Below are positions 25,601 through 37,600 of a stretch of 64,000 nucleotides of DNA, in pieces (the stretch's first letter is position 1; each line of letters opens with the position of its first letter). The notes below the pieces were generated by a model that was not told the DNA's origin, ran no database searches, and saw only the letters and a list, made by a program, of their open reading frames with translations. The position numbers and the translations under genes are program-made. Source of the DNA: Mimachlamys varia (taxonomy: Eukaryota > Mollusca > Bivalvia > Pectinida > Pectinidae); the NCBI GenBank assembly GCA_947623455.1, contig OX392535.1:39022688-39086687 (forward strand), given 5' to 3'.

Positions 25601-28600
25601 TCAGTATGTACTACAGACCCTGACAATATCAGTATGTACTACTGATCCTGACAATCTCAGTACCGTAATTTTCTGCATATTGCCTGCGGGCTATACAATT
25701 TTTTACATCAGAAGATGCCTAGTGCGGGCTATCTACTGGTGCGGACTATATGTGGATTTGTTTACCAAATTATTAAAAAAATGTGGGCTATACGTTGTTG
25801 AATGTTTCAACTTTAATCAACAAGTAGATCTACTCTATTTGTAAGAAAAAATATCATTGATAAGTTTATATTTATCTTTAATTGTACACATAAACATATA
25901 TATTTACAAAATAAACACCATATACACACATACATTCGTACTCACTAGGTATACATTCGACCCATAACCTGCTGGCAATCTGCCAGTGCAGGTTATCTGG
26001 AATTTATTTTACAAAAGTCTCCAAAATGCCTTCATTTACTTACTATACCCTGGTGCGGATAATACGCAGAAAATTCTGGTATGTACTACTAACTCTTGAC
26101 AGTGTCAGTATGTACTACAGACCCTGACAATGTCAGTATGTACTACGGACCCTGACAATGTCAGTATGTACTACAGACCCTGACAATGTCAGTATGTACT
26201 ACAGACCCTGACAGTGTCAGTATGTACTACGGACCCTGACAATGTCAGTATGTACTACAGACCCTGACAATGTCAGTATGTACTACGGACCCTGACAATG
26301 TCAGTATGTACTACGGACCCTGACAATGTCAGTATGTACTACGGACCCTGACAATGTCAGTATGTACTACAGACCCTGACAATGTCAGTATGTACTACAG
26401 ACCCTGACAATGTCAGTATGTACTACAGACCCTGACAGTGTCAGTATGTACTACGGACCCTGACAATGTCAGTATGTACTACAGACCCTGACAATGTCAG
26501 TATGTACTACAGACCCTGACAGTGTCAGTATGTATTACAGACCCTGACAATGTCAGTATGTACTACAGACCCTGACAATGTCAGTGTGTACTACGGACCC
26601 TGACAGTGTCAGTATGTACTACGGACCCTGACAATGCCAGTATGTACTACAGACCCTGACAATGTCAGTATGTACTACAGACCCTGACAATGTCAGTATG
26701 TACTACAGACCCTGACAATGTCAGTATGTACAACAGACCCTGACAATGTCAGTATGTACTACAGACCCTGACAATGTCAGTGTGTACTACAGACCCTGAC
26801 AATGTCAGTATGTACTACAGACCCTGACAATGTCAGTGTGTACTACAGACCCTGACAATGTCAGTGTGTACTACAGACCCTGACAATGTCAGTGTGTACT
26901 ACAGACCCTGACAATGTCAGTATGTACTACGGACCCTGACAATGTCAGTATGTACTACGGACCCTGACAATGTCAGTGTGTACTACAGACCCTGACAATG
27001 TCAGTATATACTACAGACCCTGACAATGTCAGTATGTACTACAGACCCTGACAATGTCAGTATGTACTACAGACCCTGACAATGTCAGTATGTACTACAG
27101 ACCCTGACAATGTCAGTATGTACTACAGACCATGACAATGTCAGTATGTACAACAGACCCTGACAATGTCAGTATGTACTACAGACCCTGACAATGTCAG
27201 TATGTACTACAGACCCTGACAATGTCAGTATGTACTACAGACCCTGACAATATCAGTATGTACTACTGATCCTGACAATCTCAGTACCGTAATTTTCTGC
27301 ATATTGCCTGCGGGCTATACAATTTTTTACATCAGAAGATGCCTAGTGCGGGCTATCTACTGGTGCGGACTATATGTGGATTTGTTTACCAAATTATTAA
27401 AAAAATGTGGGCTATACGTTGTTGAATGTTTCAACTTTAATCAACAAGTAGATCTACTCTATTTGTAAGAAAAAATATCATTGATAAGTTTATATTTATC
27501 TTTAATTGTACACATAAACATATATATTTACAAAATAAACACCATATACACACATACATTCGTACTCACTAGGTATACATTCGACCCATAACCTGCTGGC
27601 AATCTGCCAGTGCAGGTTATCTGGAATTTATTTTACAAAAGTCTCCAAAATGCCTTCATTTACTTACTATACCCTGGTGCGGATAATACGCAGAAAATTC
27701 TGGTATGTACTACTAACTCTTGACAGTGTCAGTATGTACTACAGACCCTGACAATGTCAGTATGTACTACAGACCCTGAAAATGTCAGTATGTACTACAG
27801 ACCCTGACAATGTCAGTATGTACTACAGACCCTGACAATATCAGTATGTACTACAGACCCTGACAATGTCAGTATGTACTACAGACCCTGACAATGTCAG
27901 TGTGCTTAGACCCTGACAATGTCAGTATGTACTACGGACCCTGACAATGTCAGTATGTACTACAGACCCTGACAATGTCAGTATGTACTACAGACCCTGA
28001 CAATGTCAGTATGTACTACAGACCCTGACAGTGTCAGTATGTACTACAGACCCTGACAGTGTCAGTATGTACTACGGACCCTGACAATGTCAGTATGTAC
28101 TACAGACCCTGACAATGTCAGTATGTACTACAGACCCTGACAATGTCAGTATGTACTACAGACCCTGACAATGTCAGTATGTACTACAGACCCTGACAAT
28201 GTCAGTATGTACTACAGACCATGACAATGTCAGTATGTACAACAGACCCTGACAATGTCAGTATGTACTACAGACCCTGACAATGTCAGTATGTACTACA
28301 GACCCTGACAATGTCAGTATGTACTACAGACCCTGACAATATCAGTATGTACTACTGATCCTGACAATCTCAGTACCGTAATTTTCTGCATATTGCCTGC
28401 GGGCTATACAATTTTTTACATCAGAAGATGCCTAGTGCGGGCTATCTACTGGTGCGGACTATATGTGGATTTGTTTACCAAATTATTAAAAAAATGTGGG
28501 CTATACGTTGTTGAATGTTTCAACTTTAATCAACAAGTAGATCTACTCTATTTGTAAGAAAAAATATCATTGATAAGTTTATATTTATCTTTAATTGTAC

Positions 28601-31600
28601 ACATAAACATATATATTTACAAAATAAACACCATATACACACATACATTCGTACTCACTAGGTATACATTCGACCCATAACCTGCTGGCAATCTGCCAGT
28701 GCAGGTTATCTGGAATTTATTTTACAAAAGTCTCCAAAATGCCTTCATTTACTTACTATACCCTGGTGCGGATAATACGCAGAAAATTCTGGTATGTACT
28801 ACTAACTCTTGACAGTGTCAGTATGTACTACAGACCCTGACAATGTCAGTATGTACTACAGACCCTGAAAATGTCAGTATGTACTACAGACCCTGACAAT
28901 GTCAGTATGTACTACAGACCCTGACAATATCAGTATGTACTACAGACCCTGACAATGTCAGTATGTACTACAGACCCTGACAATGTCAGTGTGCTTAGAC
29001 CCTGACAATGTCAGTATGTACTACGGACCCTGACAATGTCAGTATGTACTACAGACCCTGACAATGTCAGTATGTACTACAGACCCTGACAATGTCAGTA
29101 TGTACTACAGACCCTGACAATATCAGTATGTACTACTGATCCTGACAATCTCAGTACTGTAATTTTCTGCATATTGCCTGCGGGCTATACAATTTTTTAC
29201 ATCAGAAGATGCCTAGTGCGGGCTATCTACTGGTGCGGACTATATGTGGATTTGTTTACCAAATTATTAAAAAAATGTGGGCTATACGTTGTTGAATGTT
29301 TCAACTTTAATCAACAAGTAGATCTACTCTATTTGTAAGAAAAAATATCATTGATAAGTTTATATTTATCTTTAATTGTACACATAAACATATATATTTA
29401 CAAAATAAACACCATATACACACATACATTCGTACTCACTAGGTATACATTCGACCCATAACCTGCTGGCAATCTGCCAGTGCAGGTTATCTGGAATTTA
29501 TTTTACAAAAGTCTCCAAAATGCCTTCATTTACTTACTATACCCTGGTGCGGATAATACGCAGAAAATTCTGGTATGTACTACTAACTCTTGACAGTGTC
29601 AGTATGTACTACAGACCCTGACAATGTCAGTATGTACTACACACCCTGACAATATCAGTATGTACTACAGACCCTGACAATGTCAGTATGTACAACAAAC
29701 CCTGACAATGTCAGTGTGTACTCCGGACCCTGACAATGTCAGTATGTACTACGGACCCTGACAATGTCAGTATGTACTACGGACCCTGACAATGTCAGTA
29801 TGTACTACGGACCCTGACAATGTCAGTATGTACTACGGACCCTGACAATGTCAGTATGTACTACGGACCCTGACAATGTCAGTATGTACTACGGACCCTG
29901 ACAATGTCTGTATGTACTACGGACCCTGACAATGTCAGTGTGTACTACGGACCCTGACAATGTCAGTGTGTACTACGGACCCTGACAATGTCAGTGTGTA
30001 CTACGGACCCTGACAATGTCAGTGTGTACTACGGACCCTGACAATGTCAGTGTGTACTACGGACCCTGACAATGTCAGTGTGTACTACGGACCCTGACAA
30101 TGTCAGTGTGTACTACGGACCCTGACAATGTCAGTGTGTACTACGGACCCTGACAATGTCAGTATGTACTACAGACCCTGACAATGTCAGTGTGTACTAC
30201 AGACCCTGACAATGTCAGTATGTACTACAGACCCTGACAATGTCAGTGTGTACTACAGACCCTGACAATGTCAGTGTGTACTACGGACCTTGACAATGTC
30301 AGTATGTACTACGGACCCTGACAATGTCAGTGTGTACTACGGACCCTGACAATGTCAGTGTGTACTACGGACCCTGACAATGTCAGTATGTACTACGGAC
30401 CCTGACAATGTCAGTATGTACTACGGACCCTGACAATGTCAGTATGTACTACGGACCCTGACAATGTCAGTATGTACTACGGACCCTGACAATGTCAGTA
30501 TGTACTACGGACCCTGACAATGTCAGTGTGTACTACGGACCCTGACAATGTCAGTATGTACTACGGACCCTGACAATGTCAGTGTGTACTACGGACCCTG
30601 ACAATGTCAGTGTGTACTACAGACCCTGACAATGTCAGTGTGTACTACGGACCCTGACAATGTCAGTATGTACTACGGACCTTGACAATGTCAGTATGTA
30701 CTACAGACCCTGACAATGTCAGTGTGTACTACAGACCCTGACAATGTCAGTGTGTACTACAGACCCTGACAATGTCAGTGTGTACTACGGACCCTGACAA
30801 TGTCAGTGTGTACTACAGACCCTGACAATGTCAGTGTGTACTACGGACCCTGACAATGTCAGTGTGTACTACAGACCCTGACAATGTCAGTGTGTACTAC
30901 GGACCCTGACAATGTCAGTATGTACTACAGACCCTGACAATGTCAGTATGTACTACAGACCCTGACAATGTCAGTGTGTACTACAGACCCTGACAATGTC
31001 AGTGTGTACTACAGACCCTGACAATGTGAGTGTGTACTACAGACCCTGACAATGTCAGTGTGTACTACGGACCCTGACAATGTCAGTGTGTACTACAGAC
31101 CCTGACAATGTCAGTGTGTACTACGGATCCTGACAATGTCAGTATGTACTACGGACCCTGACAATGTCAGTATGTACTACAGACCCTGACAATGTCAGTG
31201 TGTACTACGGACCCTGACAATGTCAGTATGTACTACGGACCCTGACAATGTCAGTATGTACTACAGACCCTGACAATGTCAGTATGTATAACTATCATTA
31301 AAATATACTACACAGATGACTATGACTAACACATGATGCATTGATACATTTAAAATTTTGTTATAAATTTAACTGGTTCAATACATTAAACATGAAAGTA
31401 AATCACACTCCATCCTTCATCTGTTTCATATCCTTAGGACTTAAGCAATGCTAGGGGCAAAAAGGTTGGAAATTCAAATTAGATATCGCCAATACTATTA
31501 CTATGACCATCAGTGTTTTTTGCTAAGGAGATTTTACAGCAGTCTGTGCCTTATATATTATTATTTAATTGGCAAATTAAAGTAGGATTTTCAGATAACC

Positions 31601-34600
31601 TGGGGAAATATTCTTGTATTTTGCTTCATTTAGGGAAAATAACACAAATTTTGACTGGGGGAAATAACCTTACATCGACTGTAAAAATGGGCAAACCAAA
31701 TCACTGACCATTGTTACATCACTCGAGACAATCACAATTTGCTTGAAATCATATTAATCACTGATTGTCCTTGATGCCAGGGGGACTTGAAGCTAAGTGC
31801 AAGATCTTTCACATTTACAACATTTTTAAAGACTACATTCTAAGAAAAAGAATTCCAGGGAAGTGGATGTACATGTGTCGCCTGCGCAGCAAGCTGGGAG
31901 GTGAGTTTTTCCAGAACAAGCTATGGATATTTATTGAACCGAGTTTAATTTGCATGATTTGCCTGATGGATTCCCATGCAATGAATAAACTTGCAGTTTT
32001 TGATGTTTACGTATCTCATAACATAGACTTCCCATGAATAGATTTTCTTGATTTGTTAACCTGTTATAATAAATATTAAGTGTTTATTCAAGACTTTTCA
32101 TACACAAGAATTAAGCGTAATTGTATGTCTCGCCTTTCCCGCTTTGCCGATAATATTTAAGTCCCAACGTAAAAATTAGTATGACAAAATATATACAGCA
32201 AGATTATATCTGTAACATAGCCAAGTTTCAATTTAATTACATATCAATAACACTATAAATAATGGATGCTATCTTAAATTCTCACAATTCCCATGTTTTT
32301 ACCCCAAAATTTCCTCCAACTTCAGTATGATAATATTAGTAACTACCCTAAGTTTCAATTGAATCCAATATCAGTCACACTATAAAAAGTGGACTTTAAC
32401 GCAAATTCTCAAAATTCTTATGTTTTTGCCCATTTTGTAAAATGTATATTTTATGCACTTTGCGAAAGGCCAAAATTTCACCTTTTTGATGCTATATCGC
32501 TCTCTTTAAAACATCAGTGTTTAGCCATTTTTAAATATAGCAAGCTCAGTTTTCTGTACAACTTTATAATGTTCAATTTTATAGAAATATTATGCTATGA
32601 TGTGGATAATTATACAATTTTAGTATTTTTGTTATATATTTAGTGTAACTGGAGCAGTTTTTATTTTTGAACTGTGAAAAATAACACCAATAATACAGGG
32701 ACAAAAAATTAAGCACACTAACCCCCCATTTTTATGATGGTTTTAGAAAGAGAAACCCATTTTCTTTTCATACGCTAAATATTAAAAAATGTTTTATATC
32801 AGAACTTTCTTTATTAAGCGGTTAATCTGCAAAAAAATGGTGAAAAATGATAATTTTCTCATTAGAAATTAAGGGGTAGGGGTAACTCAAATTGCTTTCC
32901 TGAGTAAAAATAGAAAGTTAGAGAAATTTTACTTCCATAACGTAAAAGAAAACACTAATTTTGTCATTTCTGAAAACTTTCATACATTTCGGATCCTAAA
33001 TTCGGATGATATTGTATGAAGATGTCCCGTAATTGGTAAAAACTACAAAATTCACTTAAAATTGCTTATTATGTCATATTGGTATGTTTGACCAATCATA
33101 GCACAAAAATGAGCACACTGACATATCATTGTCTTTGCATTTTCTGTCATGCCTTGAACTCCCTTATCCAAAAATGTATATGAGAAAAAAAGTTTGATAC
33201 AGGAAAATTTTGACTTCTCAGAGGTGTACAGGTTTGAACAATCTGACCAACTTTCAATTCAATAGGTTAATTATAACACTGTGAAAAGTGGACTTTAACG
33301 CAAATGTTGACGCCGCCGCCGGAAAAGTAACACCTAAGTCTCGCTTTCTCGACTATGGTCGAGGCGAGACAAAAAACCAGCAAGCACTGTATAAAGATTG
33401 GGGTTTATTTGCCCAAAGGGAACTGGACTTGTTTTACCCATGAAAAGCAATCGCAAAGGAAGCCCTTTCTGTCAGCTTGAGTCAGACCAGCAGTAATCAC
33501 ACAAAAATTGATTTTCTACTTATAGTAACTGTGACCTTAACCTTTGACCTTTGGAACTTAAAAGCAATCCCAAGCAAGCAGTTTTGGTAAGGAAACACTG
33601 TAAGAAGTCTGAGCTTGAGTGAATCTGATTTATCGCATGGAGACCAATTTTGTATTTCGTATTGAAACTTGTGTTAATTAAGAATTTATTTTTTAATTTT
33701 TTTAAAAAAATATTTTTTGATAATTTAACACCAATTTCAAAGCCAATAGAAATGCCTCGTACATGCAAGATTAAATTACTGCTTACTAACCTTGCTGCTG
33801 TAAAAATTCGCCCTCACTCATGGTATGGGGCTGTAGAAGCTCTCCCACGGGCGCCGTGATACTGGCGGCAAACTTTGCGTCCTGGGTACAGATGTTAAAC
33901 TTAGCTGGCTGGGTGGTGTCGTTAAAGTTGATAGCCAACAGCACGGAAGTAGCTGCACCTTGTCCCAAAGAAGCTAAAAAAAAAAAAAAGTCCATTGAAC
34001 ATTGCAGTTTTCTGCTTGATACATGCACGAAAGTACAAACAATGAAACCTAAAAAGGGAGATCTCTCCCTCATTTCACATTTCCAATAAAAGCAAAGTGA
34101 TCAGGGGCTCACATAGATATACATTGGACCCTTGATAATCAAGACACCTTCGTTCCCAGCACAAACCGTCCGGATTATGAGTTTTCCGGACTGCCAAATT
34201 TAGGACTGATAAGTACAAATACATAAGTTGTAACATCATTACTGAAATCCGTTCCCATGCATTTCCTTCCGGATTATGAGCTTTCCGGACTATTGGTGTC
34301 CAGATTATCGCAGGTCCACCGTACCCCCAACCTGTGGCCATTATCTGGGGATCAAATGCTCAAATGACTATGGTAAATTATTGGCACCAATTGTACTCAA
34401 ATTAAGGCTGTTCCGCCTTTTTTGTTTAACAAACACAGTTAATTAACATGTAGTTAAAAAAAATGAAAAAAAAAAAGCAATTTAAGTAAACAATTGTTCA
34501 ATACTAAAATTGTAAATATATGGATTGCATGGCAATGTTTTAATTTTAATGCCGGGATGAATGCAAATTGGTTACATCCATATTGACCATGAAACCCTAG

Positions 34601-37600
34601 TGGGCTTTACGCAATATGAATGAAACCAATTTGTATTCATATCGCCGCAAGTATTAAAACGCTGTTCAACCCCTATGTGAATACAGCTGTGTATTGCTAA
34701 GGGAGATAACCCATTTTTTAAACCAACTCTTCCAACCTTCATATTAAAGCTAGTAAGGTTAATTGATATGAAACTTAAAAAAAACAGGATTAAGTTTGGA
34801 TGCTATTATAAATCAACAGGTGTCAAAAAATTCAATAATAGTGTTGTTTTAATGATTGAACCATACTGAATTTTTTTCTTTTTTTTTTCTTTTGTATATA
34901 TTGTGATATGGATTATGAGGCTTCTAGCCTGCATTCATTATTTTTTCCATCAAATGTATTTTCAAATACTGTCCAACTTCGAAAAAATATTTCAGAAGCA
35001 AAATAATTTTTGTGACTGCAGTAATAAATAATTTTTGATAATTTCACTTTATCTCAAACCTTTGTCTGGTAGCTGCAGCTTGTCACTAATATGTAATCTT
35101 TGATAATTTTATCCTTTATCTTAAACCTTCGTCTAGTGGCTACAGCGTGTCACTTATATATAATTTTTGAATAAAAAATCACGAAGTTTTATCTGTCATG
35201 ATTTCTAAAACTTAAAAAGAATTGTACTCAATTCATTGTTGAACTGTGACCTCATGGTTTTAATTGACTTGGTTAATAACTCCAGTGTAAAAATGGAAAT
35301 ATCAAATTTAAAATGTTACTTACCAATTTCAGGGAAATCATGAATTTCCATTCCAGGTTGTAATTTCTAAAACAAAGAACAAATTTTACATCACACCTGA
35401 TTAACATGTTTATAGACATCATTAATAAAAGAATCATGTTGATTTTCTTCTGTTCAAATACACCATTGCCAAAAACATGATGATACACAACTTTAGATTT
35501 TCCTGTCCAAACACAAAGTATATGAAAAATATTATAATAGAAACCTAGCACACAAGTATGAGGATACAGTGCACTCCTTTTTATATCATGTTGTATTTGT
35601 CAGACAAAAACATGATATTAACAGGAATGTGATATTAAGAGAAACTTGTTTTTTTTCCACTACATCTAGAGCATTTCCAATCTCCATAACTAAAAGTAGG
35701 CTATTCAATGTACATATGAAGATGTTTCAATATATAGATAACATTATTTCAATTAAAAATCATTTTTGGGGTGATTTTTTATTTTCTATCATTTTCTGGA
35801 TATTTTATGTGATTGGTTAAAAAAACATGATATTAAGAAGAATTCACCTCAAATTACATGGTATTAAGCAAATAAAATTACAAAGATTATACAGAGAGAA
35901 AAATGTTGCTTGGGAAAAAAACATTATATAAAGAGGAATGTGATATTAGCAGGGGTGATATTAAGTGGAGTCCACTGTATATTGGCTGGCAGTCATATTG
36001 GTAACACTCATTCAATTAAACCAGAAAATGAGATTTCCAGGTACAACCCAGAGCTGTCCCAGAGCTGTCCCAGAGAGGACTATATATAGTACCCCTGCAT
36101 AACACTATCAAATAATGAATGTGACTCCATGAAATTGATGTTGCATGAGCCCCCAAAAAATTCTCATTGCAAATTTCATCACCATAGTACAAATATTCAC
36201 TGCTTGGCAAACCTCTTAAGAAAGTTGCCCCAAAGTTTGAGACCTTGACCTTCGGCTTACAAAACAGACCTTGACCTTAGGTAGAAAAAATAGACCTTGA
36301 TCTTTGGTAGACAAAATTGAATGAAGTACACAACACATCTTTTAATAATGGTTACCATAACTATCAAGGATAGTTTCACCCTTCTTCTATGACAGGTTAC
36401 AAAGTTATAAAGCAAAAATAATGTCTTTCATAATTAAGGGATCCCATGAAAAACCTAAGCTTGAGACTTTGACCTTTAGAGGACAAGATTGAATGAAAAT
36501 ATGACAAATCTTTTAATAGTGGTTAATAGTAATACAAAGTTTCACCCTTCTGCAATGACAGACCACAAAGTTTATGAAGTGGCAAAATTATGTTTCACAA
36601 TTAAGGCAGATCATGAAAAACGCTAAGTTTGAGACCTTGACCTTCGCTAGAAAAAATGAATAAAGTAGGCAACACCTTAGTTATAACAGTGGTTACTATG
36701 ACAGGTTACAAAATAATGGAGTGGACACGAAATGTGTTTTTTCAATTAAGGGATCCCATGAAAAACACAAACTTTGAGACCTTGACCTTTGGAGGAAAAA
36801 ATTGAATAAATAGAAGACACACCATCTAATAGTGGCTAAGAACCATGCAAAGTTTCCGCCCTCTACTACAACAGGTTACACAATTATGGAGCGAAAAACG
36901 ATTGTGTTTCGGACGGATGCCAGGACACTAAAGGGCATTTACAACTATGTGGTGTGGCCCTTGTAAACTGAAACATCAATGGCTGTAAATTATTTGTATT
37001 CTGAGCAAACATCCATCATTTCATCTCTGGTTGAGTTTGGATATGGAACTCAAATAATAAGTGATAAATAAATAAACAACACTCATTTTATTCGTAAACA
37101 ACTATGTCAGATTACATGAACTTACTAAATAAGTAAAAAGGCTTACCTTATTGTCTATTTTAATCCCAGAAATTGTATTATCACTATTGTTCACAAATGT
37201 CATCTCTATGGAGACCATTTTTGGGGAAAATATTGAAACAGTTCTGGTAAACTTGTAAGAAATAGTTAAACCCTTTCCGGTCATCCGGTTCACAAGTTCA
37301 TAAACTTTGGCTGGAATTGATGCTGGATTAAACTGAAAGAAAACGAAAAGAAAATTATTTAACAGAACATTTAACCAGTATCCACAGCAACATGTAAAGA
37401 GTAAAGTATGAACATGAGTTTTCATCAAAGTAATACACTTTTTTGTTGTTATTGAAAAATAGGAGAACCAACACTTCTATCGTTTCAAATAGTGGTAATC
37501 TTCATGGATGGATACCTTACGGTATTCAACAGAGATCCTTCCTATGTGGTGAACATAATATTAGGAAATAAAGGCTTCTCAACATCCAAGAAGTGTTATC

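Larger units (their letters stand above)
23961..31288. repeat. 28-bp palindromic satellite array (about 200 copies)
   Basis: Tandem 28-bp units, each holding the 13-bp perfect inverted repeat CTGACAATGTCAG followed by tatgtactacagacc. Most variation is A/G at three sites: palindrome centre (aat/agt), gtatg/gtgtg, and acag/acgg. The array occupies 5.65 kb net and is interrupted by four copies of a 417-bp MITE (25663, 27287, 28376, 29157). Variant order is repeated between blocks (for example the 'tattacag', 'tgccag' and 'tacaacag' units at 24900-25110 and 26530-26730), so the array grew by block duplication. It lies in the AP3B terminal intron. Stops occur in all frames; it is not coding, and the lack of unique spacers excludes CRISPR. 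Confidence 0.97.

Noticed and set aside
23961..31288. CRISPR-like array of 28-bp palindromic repeats
   Set aside because: Repeats are directly contiguous with no unique spacers, the genome is eukaryotic, and there are no cas genes. It is a satellite.
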